NCBI GenBank assembly: GCA_030159075.1
Contig: BROG01000127.1
Coordinates: 261,001 to 325,000, forward strand
DNA length: 64,000 nucleotides
Direction: 5' to 3'
Source: Atrina japonica
Taxonomy: Eukaryota > Mollusca > Bivalvia > Pterioida > Pinnidae
Each line of letters starts with the position of its first letter. Position 1 is the first letter of the stretch. Under the pieces are notes generated by a model. That model did not search any database. It worked only from the letters and a program-made list of their open reading frames with translations, and was not told the origin of the DNA. A program made the position numbers and the translations under genes. Below are positions 51,201-61,442 of this stretch, piece by piece.

Positions 51201-54200
51201 CTTCTTCACTCTGCTTGGCTGGTGTAACTTCTGCTGGAGTTTCTTCTTCTGGTGCAGGCTATTTATAGAAACATACAGGTATATAAACAATAAGATATCT
51301 TAATACTTTCTTCAAAGAAACCTTTCAGTAAATTAACAAAATTAATTCTTCCACAAAGAAATTCAAGAAATGTGTCAAAGTGAATCACAGTGCTCCAGAT
51401 AAGCTGTGTATTTGCATATTTTACGCATAAAAAATAAAAGGATATGCAAGCAAATTAAAATCCATTCCTAAGACACCCAATGCAAATCAAAACTGAAGTG
51501 TAAAATTAAACACACTGGATCTGAAACCTGCTGAGAGATAAAATATTGCGTTCTTTTGTTCAGAATGAATCTTGGTCATAATGTGTGTTAAAACTCTGTA
51601 GTGATAATGCAGTTAAGCTGACCCTAACCCAGATGTTTAAATTGTGGACTTACATTGTACAGACAGTTAAATACAGATTAATTAATGGTAATATACCACC
51701 AAACTGTTATAGTAAAATCAATGGCAATGGTAATATGGTAACAGAATTGGAAAACACCCACTTGACAGAAATTTTGTGGGTAAAAATACCCACTGGATTT
51801 GGAAACGATGGACATTATACCCAAGTGTTCAGAAAGTAATCTGGAGCACTGAATTATAATCATTATTAGTTACCAGCTCATTCAACATACCAACAAAGGC
51901 TTCTTGACAGATATTTAGTCAAACAGAAATTAAAAATTAAAATCAGGATGAATCATATCTTGTAGTAAGTAAAAGGCCTAGTAGGTGTTTTTTGGTATAT
52001 TTACATATAAGAAATATTAATATGTACGTTTCCAAAGTTAAATTCTAGACGTTTGCCTTTTTCAATTTTTTTTCAAACTGAATTCTGGTTTCACATTATA
52101 ACTTGCAAATAAAAAAACTGGGCCATCCTTAAAAAATTGTTGGTTTGCTGTAATGCGACTCACGATTTTTTTACCTAGAGTAGGTAGCTAGGATTTTTTT
52201 GGGAAAACTGCATTAATTTTATGAATGTACAATATAAGTAATTGGAACTTACAGGAAGTCTGGTTAAAAAAAAACAACAAACAAACAATTCCCGGAATGG
52301 CAATAAAAAAATTTGAATTGCAGGGTTTTGAGTGAGTAGGTTGCATTACAGCAAACCAACAATCTTTTTTTGGATGGCCTTGTTAATTTAGTTCATCCAT
52401 CATATAAAAAATTAATTACCTCTGGTTCTTGCTCAGGCTGAGTTTCTACAACACTAACTTCAGGCTGAAATACAAAAAATGATAAGATTTTAATCATAAT
52501 TTTGTTTTTAAAAAGTATATCGGTAAACCACATGAATTAAGTATTCATGTGGTTAAACAGACACTTTGACAGTTGGCTTTCATCATACAGAAAACTGAAG
52601 TTGTAATACAGCTGTACATGTGATAAAAGAACTCTTTTGGCTGGACAGTACATTATACTTTGGTCCTATCAAAACCAACACACCATGACAGCTATTGCAT
52701 ACCTTCAACTGATGATGACAAGTTAAAAATGTAGATTTAAACAAAAAGTTTGTAATAAATACTATAACTCTATTTTCTGTGAAAGTGTACATACAAAACA
52801 ACAGCAAAAAAAAAAAAAAAAAAAAATTAAAGAACAAGTCAGTCTCTACATGCAATCTGAATTTCATGGTAAATTAATTTACTTCACTGTCAATTCCATC
52901 CGTGTTGTAAGCATGCATATGCAATTTGACATGCATGGTAAAATGTTAAAAATGGCAAACTACATACAAACAAACACTCATTAGACCAGAGACCAGTTAT
53001 AAATGATTAAAGCATAACAACTTCTTTGATCTATTACCTCTTTCTCCTGCACGGGTTCTGGTTGTTCTTCTTGTTGTGGTTCTTCTTCTACTGGTGCTGA
53101 CTGGAACAAGTTTGTACAAAGTGAATAATATGGAGCAAGTGAAATATTTCCATAAAAAAAAAATCACTCCAAAACGTGATTTTTTAGAGGATTGTCTCAA
53201 AACAGCTGCAATTTTGACAATACCAAGACAGTTGCAATGAGGAAAGTCAATGTTGTAGCGATCCTTTTCACTGATGTTCAATGCTGATTCATTGCACCAA
53301 ACTCAAGATACCAGTAAGAATTATAGTATTATTCAGACTAAATCTTGATGGAAAGAAATGAATGGTCAATTCTTGCAAAAGAATAAGACAAACATTTTTT
53401 TCTTTCAGCAAAACTCAATGTGGATGATAGTGATGTTTGTTAAAGATTTGAATGATAATGGAAATCACAATGCATATTGTTTATGGTTCACAGTCTAAAT
53501 GAGTCAGCTACATTTTACAACAGTTATACATCACCATCAATTTATGCAATTATATCTTGTGACAAGCAGAAAATAAACATCACAACACTAAAATTATAAA
53601 ATCTGCAGCACATGCAGAATAAATGAACTGCAAAAATCAAAACAACTCAAATCAGATAAAAGCCTTAAGAAAAGTGAATTGACAAAGAAAATATTGATAA
53701 ATCAAAAAGTAACACATGCTGTGGTTTTTTTTATAAATTACAAAACAAATGCTGTAAGATGGGAGTTGCTCAGAGATAAAAAGTTTACCTTTACAGGAGT
53801 GGAATCTGATACAGGTGGTTCTTGTGAACTGTCATCAAGGTTTGAAGTATCCTGTGAGTCATCTGCTCCAGACTCAACTAATGATTCATCAGCAGCTTCT
53901 ACAAAAAGGATTATAAACAGAATCACTTTAAAGAATGTACATGATAAATAATTCTGAACATAGATTTTATTTAATGAAGGCTTATTCAAAATATTTTAAC
54001 TTTTAAGTAGATACCATCACCATGTAGAATTTGTCTTTTAGTCTTTGTCAGAACCCACTGGGTATCAGAGTACATGGGGAGCTGGTCAACTCATACCCAC
54101 TTTGGCTGCCATCGCTTGATTGTAATGTAACACTTGTGCTTATTTATATCCTATTTTTAAAACTGAGTACATGTTATAACTTGGTATTAAAAACTTTTTT

Positions 54201-55110
54201 ATAAAACAGGTCAGTAAATAATGTTTAGAAATGGGAATCGTCAACATTATAACATCCCTTGGATATTCACAGGTTGTGTTATTGTTTAACGTCTCACTCA
54301 TACGAGATGTCACCAATGCCAGTGAAGGGCTTCAAAGTTTGGCCTATGCTCAGCATTTAACAGTCATTGAGCAGTGAGGGTTCTTTAAGATGCCGACACC
54401 TACTCTCATCTAAAGGACAGGAATCTGACCAGCCGTGACTGGACTCAAACTCATGATTAAGAGTTTATCGCACAACCAACTTAGCCAGGCCGACTCAGGT
54501 ATTCACAGAAATTGTGAACAAATACATGGGTACAAGTATGCAAAAAGATAGGTACAAGTCAGTCAATTCACTTGGGTATGAGTTGGTGGGTACAAGTTGA
54601 CTATAACCCAGTAATAGCAGTATATGACCATGACGTCATGTTTTGGTTTATTTGAAAGCATAGGATAATTTATTCTATCATAAATTGAAATAACCAAACT
54701 AAACTATTTGTTGAAAGGATATATGATATACATTCCTTATCTTAAAAAAACCTGTTTACGATAAAATGCATTATAAACATATGGAACGAAAACGAAACTA
54801 ACGAACCAGAAGTATTACGCTTACGCAAGGGAAGGTCAAGGACGCTGTCGGCATTACAGCATCAAGCACAAAAACATTCTCTATTATGACAACGTGGTTG
54901 ATTTCTGCAACTGAATTTGTTTTTCAATAAAAATATAAGTTCATTAAAAAACACTGGAAAATACTTACCAGAGCTTCCTTTTTCTTCATTGAGAGCTTTC
55001 TTCAGCCGTTTTACTAACACAGCTTTTGTGCCTTTCGTGTCCAGTCCGCGTGCTTTCAATTCTTCCCGCAACTCGGTAACTTTCAACTTGTTTGGATCTA
55101 TGTCGCTCAT
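35829..55110 (-). CDS. HNRNPUL-like: hnRNP U / hnRNP U-like protein (SAP-SPRY-P-loop-RGG), complete
   Basis: A nuclear RNA- and scaffold-binding protein. Twenty exons, high to low: 54969-55110, 53789-53898, 53038-53100, 52420-52464, 51063-51258, 49948-50059, 49368-49444, 49033-49172, 48443-48542, 48033-48145, 44824-44985, 43890-43997, 43206-43328, 42659-42787, 41570-41738, 41176-41337, 39355-39504, 39047-39195, 38156-38473 and 35829-35951. All junctions are GT/AG and in phase. They total 2691 bases, about 896 residues; the human paralogues have roughly 825-856. Layout: SAP about 8-42 ([19 protein letters not shown]), Glu-rich acidic region 48-186, Arg/Ser run 187-225, SPRY about 235-420, P-loop GLPGSGKT about 462-469 with a kinase-like domain to about 596, then RGG/GY-rich tail and a final Gln/Tyr-rich exon. 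The start MSDIDPNK is chosen because SAP begins immediately after it; an in-frame ATG nine codons upstream is possible. The intron 44986-48032 holds a piggyBac element. U, UL1 and UL2 cannot be told apart here. Confidence 0.95.
36400..37110. repeat. 36-bp minisatellite, about 19 copies
   Basis: Unit aggcattatttagatcatg, tcaagacttagaactcc, with alternates ending aacctc or aaccac. It lies in the last intron of the hnRNP U-like gene. One unit near 36915 is shortened. Two further degenerate units sit beyond a MITE at about 37770-37815, so the array was split by that insertion. Confidence 0.9.
37194..37575. mobile_element. 374-bp MITE with AGGGGCATTAGCTGTG ends and TTAA target sites
   Basis: TTAA at 37194-37197 and 37572-37575 enclose 37198-37571. 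The left end aggggcattagctgtg is repeated in perfect reverse complement at the right (cacagctaatgcccct). It interrupts the 36-bp minisatellite neighbourhood in the last hnRNP U-like intron. TTAA duplication fits piggyBac or Kolobok type, but the ends do not resemble the piggyBac element at 45036. A relative lies at 9031-9480. Confidence 0.8.
38156..39504 (-). CDS. RGG/Gly-rich C-terminal exons of the hnRNP U-like gene
   Basis: Three exons (39355-39504, 39047-39195, 38156-38473) code for the low-complexity tail, about residues 651-856. First come [14 protein letters not shown] and [10 protein letters not shown] blocks with RGG-like spacing. Then comes a Gly/Ser-rich stretch with recurring [14 protein letters not shown] and [12 protein letters not shown] units. 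Such tails bind RNA and drive condensation in known hnRNPs. Long frames in other phases (38152-38448 on -, 38294-38488 on +, 39284-39517 on +) are by-products of the GGN codon repeats. Confidence 0.9.
40285..40323. repeat. (GT)n microsatellite
   Basis: Imperfect gtgtgtgtatgtgtgtgt run in an intron of the hnRNP U-like gene. Confidence 0.9.
40628..40773. mobile_element. 134-bp MITE, CAGGGATG ends, ATACCA target duplication
   Basis: The element 40634-40767 begins CAGGGATG and ends CATCCCTG. ATACCA flanks it at 40628-40633 and 40768-40773. It shares the interior words aggaaaatgactcattt and ggaggaatc with the copy at 33290-33431. Two copies with different 6-bp duplications confirm the ends. Confidence 0.85.
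43206..43328 (-). CDS. P-loop exon of the hnRNP U-like gene
   Basis: Exon of 41 codons, phase 0 on both sides, reading [19 protein letters not shown] at its start. This is a Walker A motif as found in the polynucleotide-kinase-like AAA domain of hnRNP U/UL proteins. The following exons 42659-42787 ([19 protein letters not shown], ending NYILDQ) and 41570-41738 ([21 protein letters not shown]) complete the domain. Lys and Thr of the P-loop are present. Confidence 0.93.
45032..47660 (-). mobile_element. piggyBac-family DNA transposon, full length, TTAA target duplications
   Basis: TTAA at 45032-45035 and 47657-47660 flank a 2621-bp element (45036-47656). The ends are inverted: CCCTTTAATGCCCATA on the left and, reverse complemented, CTCTTTAATACCTAAAC on the right. 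The right subterminal region has repeated GGCCGG words (47590-47640). It encodes one transposase (45699-47396, broken) on -, the same orientation as the hnRNP U-like gene in whose intron it lies. Nearly intact ends and a long transposase suggest a fairly young insertion. Confidence 0.93.
45699..47396 (-). pseudogene. piggyBac transposase, broken by two frameshifts
   Basis: DDD transposase (DDE_Tnp_1_7 type), read in three blocks. 47396 to about 47075 gives an acidic Asp/Ser-rich N-terminus. From about 47080 to 46511 is the region that includes [20 protein letters not shown] and the first catalytic Asp in [13 protein letters not shown]. From about 46530 to 45699 comes the second Asp in YFDRFFTSV, the third in [10 protein letters not shown], and a C-terminal Cys-rich finger (CRECSVQK ... 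CKFCKVALC). Blocks one and three share a frame and block two is offset. The shifts fall at a T7 run near 47075 and an A6 run near 46525 (- strand), and they cancel. All three catalytic Asp are present, so the lesions are recent or are sequencing errors. Confidence 0.9.
48266..48298. repeat. Poly(A) tract, 33 A
   Basis: Uninterrupted A run on + within an intron of the hnRNP U-like gene. No SINE body is recognised directly upstream. Confidence 0.9.
49948..50059 (-). CDS. Arg/Ser-rich exon of the hnRNP U-like gene
   Basis: Exon of 112 bases coding for [20 protein letters not shown] followed by two [12 protein letters not shown] repeats, between the acidic region and SPRY. The dipeptide pattern resembles the RS domains of splicing factors. 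The next exon continues RRSRSPKK. Its place inside an hnRNP U architecture is noteworthy, although lineage-specific exon choice cannot be judged from one genome. Confidence 0.9.
50176..50756. mobile_element. Possible MITE with GGTCCCATTGTATCACGGTA ends
   Basis: ggtcccattgtatcacggta (about 50194-50213) is answered in reverse complement by taccgcgatacaatgggaca (about 50733-50752). Further 'tgtgatacaag' lies inside at 50540. The boundaries and target site are unclear. Confidence 0.4.
52120..52381. mobile_element. 262-bp MITE-like element with about 43-bp inverted ends
   Basis: The left end gggccatccttaaaaaattg, ttggtttgctgtaatgcgac is matched in reverse complement by gttgcattacagcaaaccaa, caatctttttttggatggcc at the right. 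It lies in the intron between the exons 52420-52464 and 51063-51258 of the hnRNP U-like gene. The target duplication is not clear. Confidence 0.7.
54275..54500 (-). mobile_element. tRNA-derived SINE, second family, copy 3
   Basis: Read on -, the head ggcctggctaagttggttgt ... actcttaatcatgagtttga resembles tRNA-Lys, with the CTT anticodon in ACTCTTAATC (about 54497-54440). The body words agtcattgagcagtgagggt and tctttaagatgccgacacct (+ strand) match the copies at 9660-9930 and 34325-34465. It lies in the first intron of the hnRNP U-like gene. Confidence 0.8.
54969..55110 (-). CDS. SAP-domain first coding exon of the hnRNP U-like gene
   Basis: Codes for [20 protein letters not shown] and on through [20 protein letters not shown], a helix-extended-helix SAP (SAF-A/B, Acinus, PIAS) DNA/scaffold-binding motif placed at the extreme N-terminus as in hnRNP U. 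The exon ends in phase 1 at GTAAGTAT. Sequence just upstream on - (55111-55240) is pyrimidine- and CpG-richer than its surroundings and contains GCCTCCATTTTG, a YY1-like word often found near housekeeping starts. This marks a possible promoter, weakly supported. Confidence 0.93.
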
Positions 55111-55269
55111 CTTGGCGATAACTTTGATTGAATGCAAATATCAAATTATTGAAAAATATTTAGATTGGCCATAAACTAAGTTTTCCCTCCCTCGCTTCTT
55201 CTCTACCTCCTCGTCAAAACAAAATGGAGGCAAAAGGACGCACATGATAACAAATAAAAATTACAAAAT

Positions 55270-56224
55270 GTTAGTTCAGAAAATCGAAAAACGAAAATCC
55301 CCCCCCAAAACAAATTATGCGTACACAGATCCCGAGTTGTATGTACATATAACATATGTGAAAAGAACCCAGTAAAACCTGTGATTGTAATGATTTTAAT
55401 TTTTCAGTTATATGGTGTTGGCTAGATTTAAATGGTGATGGAGGAAGAGAGAACCTGGTTACAGTGTAGCTGGGAAGAGACCAGCAACCTTCAGCAAGTA
55501 AACTGGCAAAATTTCTCATAAATTCTCAATATTCATGAATTTTCGGCCCTTTGGCCTTAATCAAATGAAAGACGACAATATCTATATTAGTTACATAGTA
55601 TCAAGTCTGCATAATGAACAGCTTCATTGTGATGATGCGGACTTTATACTAACGGTATGTCTTTCACTTGAAAATTTGTGAATATTGAGTTTTTTACTTG
55701 TTTTTTTTTTTGCATAATGATACTCCCCTTAGGAGGATATTGAATTTTATAAAATATGTGTATTTAATTATAATATATATTTGCTCATATATATATCGGT
55801 ATATCATTTAAAAAAAAGTGTCAGAACATCACAATTTCCTAATAACATTTTTTCCATTACTGGGAGCTTTCACAATCATGCATGGTCCTTCAGACAGAAA
55901 CTGTTAATAATAACAAAAATAGAATACAGCTAATTTCAATACAAAATGTTGAAGCTCTGACACTTTTCCTAAGATAATAGATAGATAGATTGGATAAATA
56001 TACATTTGCAGATAGATAGATTGGATAGGACAGGGTAGGTGGGTGTAACCGTGGTTTTCAGGGGATGCTTTAAGCATACACCTCCATGGCTTTTGAGGAA
56101 TTTTGTACCATATAAAAATACAATATCTATTTTCAAAGTGTTTAGATAGCAAATGGATACATATAAAATTTAATTTTCTGTTAAAATTGCTGAATTTTGA
56201 AAACAAAATATTATAACATTATGA
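55270..56224. other. Non-coding upstream flank of the hnRNP U-like gene
   Basis: Contains a degenerate SINE fragment on - at about 55420-55515 (reverse complement of the body at 4333-4580: ggtgatggaggaagagagaa, ccagcaaccttcagc). Also AT-rich tracts near 55760-55800 and a tagatagattgga repeat at about 55978-56030. No gene is recognised. Confidence 0.5.
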
Positions 56225-56965
56225 GCAAGACAGATTCTGGGCAACAATCGGATGGCATATGGAATAGGAACGATGAATGAGAATAGTCAACGTACATCTC
56301 TGTGCAAACAACAGTCTGAGTAAACCTTATTCCCCCATCAAAAAGGAGCACATGATGCCTCAGATCACCACTTGGTTGTAGGAAAACTGAAACTGTGAAC
56401 CTTCAAAAGTTTTGTAATGCCAAGGTAGCCTACCATAAAGTGGAAGTGCAATATCAGATCTCTTCAAGATAGGCCAATTCAACAGAAGTATCAACAGAAT
56501 CCAAAGATCAAAGCTCAAGCTCTGAGATGGAAGACAAGAGCACTAGGCCTATAGATGGAAAAGGAATATTGTGAAGGAGGCACACTTAAGAGTACTAGAA
56601 GTAAGCAAAGGAAAATGAGCCTTGGATCACACAGTCAACACTAGATGCCAGGGATGAAAAAATCTTGAGTTTGAAGGAAATGTTACTGTTTGCACATACA
56701 AGGTCAGAGTCAGTAGTACTGAGTGAGGTGTACAGGGAAGGTGTAAAGAGGTCAAGCAGCATGAATAGGAGGACAATTTAAGAGATGGTATGTATAAGAG
56801 TTAGCTGGCAACGGAGGTTAGAAGCTGCAGCAGAACATCAGAATATGAAAGAACTATTTACCACCACACACATCTGGTCTGGATGGAGAACTGCTCCAGA
56901 ATGGTAAAAGATTGGAATGGTAATACTCTGGAAACAATGGAGGAACAGAAAGGCAATTAAAAAGA
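56225..56965 (+). pseudogene. Fragment of a non-LTR retrotransposon (endonuclease end and linker)
   Basis: In broken frames on + the sequence reads SDHHLVVGKLK (about 56360-56392), the terminal motif of APE-type endonuclease domains of animal non-LTR elements. Further on it reads EAAAEHQNMKELFTTT and WNGNTLETMEEQ (about 56820-56960), as in the linker before the reverse transcriptase. Several stops and frame changes show it is dead. It ends where the opposite-strand retroelement begins. The clade is uncertain. Confidence 0.6.
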
Positions 56966-57070
56966 AAGAAGCACCAATGGATAATCGAAACTCAAAGTCC
57001 ATAAGAACACGACATATTAGATATACAGGTTATATTTCATGTTGCGAATCCCAACAGGATAGGACCAGAG

Positions 57071-57195
57071 GCCCGTTTTACGAAAGGTCATAAGTCCTAA
57101 TTGTCATGAGACTGGCCAATCAGCAATGCGTTGCCATGGTAGTTAGGACTTAAATTAAGGATTTAGGATTTACGACCTTTCGTAAAACCGGTCCC
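57071..57195. mobile_element. 125-bp palindromic MITE (GTTTTACGAAAGGTC ends)
   Basis: The left end ggcccgttttacgaaaggtc, ataagtcctaa is answered by taggatttacgacctttcgt, aaaaccggtccc. The two arms can form a long hairpin around ggccaatcagcaatgcgttg. It is nested in the 3' part of the retroelement, whose reading continues on both sides. Confidence 0.8.
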
Positions 57196-58993
57196 TTGTG
57201 TCTGTATTAATCAGCATCCTCTGCCAGCATGCCACACCTGTGGCAAATGCTACATGGAAACCCTTTCGAGTTCAGTGAAAAGGTCAAGTTCAGTGAAAAT
57301 GTCATCAGTTAATTTTAGATATGATAGGCGAAAGGGAGTCACTGTGTATGGTCATCTTCCATAATACAATCCAGCATTCCTGAGAGGGGTACTTCCTACT
57401 TCCCAACGTAACCTTGTGTAAGAAGTTTATTGGAAAGACGTTTGGCTCTCAGAATAAAACATCCATAAGAGGAGAATGCCCTGGCATAATACGGACTAAA
57501 AACACATTAGACAGGAGAAGACAGAATATTGCTACTATTGAACAAAAATTACGTGATATGGAAATTGAAATTGTTGCGTTTGTCATAAAGGTAAGTTTAA
57601 AGTTGACCGTCCTTCCCAATCGACAGGAATAAATCTAGGTAAGCAGCAGATGTGTTGCTCTCTGTCATCTCATTGATCTGAACTCAACAGGATACATCTT
57701 GCCAAGGTAATTCTGAAATTCTCGATTATTCATAGACAGGATGTCGTCAATGTACCTCTGAGTACAATTGAACTGAGATGCTAACTGTTTATTTCCTGTG
57801 GAGAGCAGAGACTATATAAATTCTGCTTCATATGAATAAAAAAAGATGTCAGTCAAGAGAGGTGCACCACTGGTACCCATGGGAATGCCAACAATTTGCT
57901 GGAAAACCTTTCCTGCAAAACCATGAAGATGTTGTCTACTAGAAACTCCAGCATCTTGATGATATCATCTTCAGTGTACATTGTTAATGGAATCAACGTG
58001 TTTCTTCATAAAATATTGTTCCCCATGATCTAATACTTAATATTTATATCTGCGATTTTCACTCTTGTAAACGAAGAAGATTTATATAATAGATGTGAGT
58101 CTGTTTTTAAGTTTTTAGTGAGGAATTGTATTGTAAAGAGTCAAAAACTTAAAAGACTTGATGCTTGTTACATGTTTGAAATTTGGAGACTTTAAAATAT
58201 TCCAACAACTCTTTTGAATTCTTTAGGATCCACATCTGATTGACTCTGAATACCTTGCTTAATATATGTAAGCAGTTTGGTGAGTAATATGGATAAACTC
58301 TTAATGGAGCACCTAGATGACCCATAATGAACCGCTCTTTATAGGGATTTTTATGCATTTTCGGAATCCAATAAATGTATGGCAATTCAAGCTCCACGTC
58401 TCTTGTCGGTATTCCAAACAAACTGAGAACGAATTTATGATTTTTTAAATATTTTAGAGATGGAAAAATCAGTTAGAGTGTATGTTGGGTTTCCAGGAAG
58501 TGTGTTGTGTCCAAGTTCCTCTATTAGAATGCTGAATAGTATCTCCTGCAGACAAATGTGAAGTCAATTGATGCTTTGTCGATAGGGACAATGATTAAAT
58601 TACCATGGAGATGGGGAAGTTCTCTGATAACATCAGGGTCATGAAAAATTGAAGTATGTCTGGTCTTGATGGAATGTTTAAGTTGTCAAATCTTTGTTTA
58701 AGAACATTACTGATCAACTAAATCCACTCTGAAAGGGTATCAATTTCGATGTCCTATTTCTTAACCGAACGTATAGCGTACTATCACATGTGTCCGTGAA
58801 GAGTTCAAAGTTCTTGCGCCATGTAAATGAGACAGATTCCCTATATTTAGTTTTTTTGTGTTTTGTTACCTACAATGTTTAGATCACCTGTCACAACATG
58901 GCCATATGGAATGAACATGAACTCAAATGAAGAGCAAGTACAAGGTGAACGGTTCTGGGGACAGCTGAGTAAATTGAGTTGCTGTAGACTTTC

Positions 58994-59478
58994 TTTGACA
59001 TTGAGGAATTTTAGAGGCAACTGAACATGTATACCAATAGGCAATGCATAGCGAATCCTTGTATTGGAAATATGGAGGAATTTAACTTTGGACAGATTTT
59101 TTGTTAAAAATATTGCTTATATCCAAAGCATCAATGCCCTTATTGGCAAATTTGACATTGAGGAATTTTAGAGGCAACTGAACATGTATACCAATAACCA
59201 ATGCATAGCGAATCCTTGTATTGGAAATATGGAGGACATTAACTTTAGACAGATTTTTAGTTAAAGATATTGCTTATATCCAAAGCATCAATGCCCTATT
59301 GGCAAATTTGACATTGAGGAATTTTAGAGACACCTGAACATGTATACCAATAGGCAATGCATAGCGAATCCTTGTATTGGAAATATGGAGGACTTTAACT
59401 TTAGACAGATTTTTAATTAAAGATATTGCTTATATCCAAAGCATCAATGCCCTTATTGGCAAATTTGACATTGAGGAA
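58994..59478. repeat. 157-bp tandem triplication inside the retroelement
   Basis: tttgacattgaggaatt recurs at 58994, 59151, 59307 and (partial) 59464. Each full unit also contains tgtataccaatagg, cgaatccttgtattggaaat and ccaaagcatcaatgccc. The unit copies part of the retroelement's N-terminal coding sequence, so the triplication came after or during decay. Confidence 0.9.
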
Positions 59479-59649
59479 TGGGCGATTACCAGTTTCTTTA
59501 TGTTCATTAGTCCTGACAGCTTTGAATAATCTGTTGTATGAGATGTCCAAAATGATACAGAACAAAAATCAAGACATTCAACTCCAACCTGAAAGTAGTC
59601 CTAATTTACTGAGTGGAAACATATGTTTGTGATTTCTAAGTTGATGTTT

Positions 59650-61442
59650 TTGATCTTTGCTGACCTTTACCGGTAATTAAGCTTATGATTTCTCCTGATT
59701 TCTAGGCTGATTTATGTGATTTTTTTCAAAATTGAAAAAAACAATTCTGTCACTTCACTTTTAGTTGGTGTTGAGTTCATACAGGTGAACATTCTTGACT
59801 GAGAAATAGGATCAACATTGAAAAATGGAGAATAATTAAAGACTGCATAGTTCACCTCATAGCCAACACATTTTTTTTACATCCCACGTAATTACTCCAC
59901 CTAATCAAATCTTCTTAACCACAGCATTGAACATAGATAAAGTCCAAAAACAGAATCATTTTTGTAAAAAAGTACAAGACCAATTTGAAGCATGGCATGT
60001 ACTAAGAATCATGAGATGTATATATGCCATTTAAATAAAGTTGAAATATAAACATTAGAAGCAGGTAAACTAGACCTCAACCAATCTAATTAACCGTACA
60101 ATGGAGCGATAGCTTATGTCACTCACAATTTCATTGAAATGAGCTAAAAACACATAAACATATCAATACATAATGTTTTTGTCAATTGTTTATTGAATTA
60201 AAATAATGTTCATAAAACAATTAAGGTAAAAAAACAAATAACTAACAAGGCAGAATTAACAAATTCAACAGATAAATAGATACATCTATATCTAGCTCTA
60301 GATATTAACCTACACTTTTGTCTGTGCATATTGGCATTGCAATGTAATATATAAATGAATGTTAAAAACAGACAGTCAACATGTAACATCCCAATTTACT
60401 ACACTCAAAATTTTAAATTAAGTTTTTTATTACATTCGGAAGATCAAGAGTAAGGTTCAAATGCAAAATATAGATAAGAAATATAATATACACTAGGCAC
60501 TCCAAGGTGCAAATATTTTGAAATGTTTCATGACCCATGTTATTTATAAAAATAGACTTAAAGAGTCTATGACCGACTGTCAGGCAGTATGGTCAACAGT
60601 TTATTTAGTGGTATAGGTCTACCAAAGTAAATTGACACATGTTTACAAACGATTTGAGTCTTAAATCAAATCATAACAGGAATGACGGGCTACTTGTCCA
60701 CACCAAGATATTAGAGCTTCAGTAATGCAAGGCAATACATTTTATCTGCACAACCTATTTTTGGAAAATGTATTGTTTTGGATTTTAACTGAACATGGAT
60801 GTGCCACTTTACCTCATACTTTGTAAATACAGTAAAACCTGCTATAGCAACCACCTCTATATAGGGATTGCCTGTCCATAAAGGTCAGTTTTGAAAAGTA
60901 CCATGACTGCATACTTCAACTAAACTTAACCTGTGTATAAGGGTCACCTGCACATAAAGGCCAATATTTTCTTGTCCCTTGAGTGGCCCCTATATACAGG
61001 TTTTACTGTATTGGTATATCAACACGAAACAAGTAAGATACCTATAAATTAAATTAATTAGATTATTGTTTTAGATGATGCTTTGTTATAATGAATGATA
61101 CAGTGGAACCTATATTAAAAGACATCTTTCGTCAAAGAACCACTGTCTTCTGAGACAACGTTATGAAAACAATTTGGCTAATAATCCTTTAAATAAAACC
61201 CCTTTTGAAATGTAAACCTTAATCCCTGACCTTCTTTCAGCTGAAAATTGCTAGTTATAAAGTTCTGTAAAATTCAAAACAGAACAGATTATAAGTTATC
61301 TCCCTTTCACAACCATCTGGCGACCTCATGTGTCTTGACAATATACAGACTTTTGGTATACGCATGGGTTTTCTCTAATTTCACCAAACTCTCACATGAC
61401 CATGGGGTCACATTCTGTATGAGATACTTCCAGTAGATGTAG
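59650..61442 (-). other. Probable 3' UTR and flank of the NTPCR-like gene, with a TA-flanked MITE
   Basis: No coding sequence. AATAAA on - at 60189-60194 is a candidate poly(A) signal about 1.25 kb past the stop at 61443. A MITE at about 60829-61010 begins tacagtaaaacctgctat and ends tatacaggttttactgta (Tc1/mariner-like inverted ends). A one-ended relative lies at 61731. Confidence 0.5.

Larger units (their letters stand above)
56970..59640 (-). pseudogene. Reverse-transcriptase retroelement (RVT_1, Penelope-like), decayed
   Basis: Read on -, N to C: ETGNRPFLNVKFANKGIDAL and GHVVTGDLNIVGN (59500-58850), YIYWIPKMHKNPYKERFI and VNQMWILKNSKELLEYF (58370-58190), then QQIVGIPMGTSGAPLLTDIF, the catalytic YIDD and a C-terminal block with TESNTSAAYLDLFLSIGKDG and SSYGCFILRAKRLSNKLLTQ (57900-57400). 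Several stops and frameshifts. The IPKMHK and IPMGT...YIDD pattern is that of Penelope-like / RVT_1 elements common in bivalves. The GIY-YIG endonuclease is not seen. A MITE (57071-57195) interrupts the 3' end and a 157-bp triplication (58994-59470) sits in the N-terminal part. The + strand frame at 57414-57632 is only its antisense. Confidence 0.8.

Noticed and set aside
57414..57632. + strand frame MCKKFIGKTFGSQNK, first thought to be a GIY-YIG-like endonuclease piece
   Set aside because: The - strand of the same bases continues the reverse transcriptase C-terminus (CFILRAKRLSNKLLTQ), so the + frame is a shadow.
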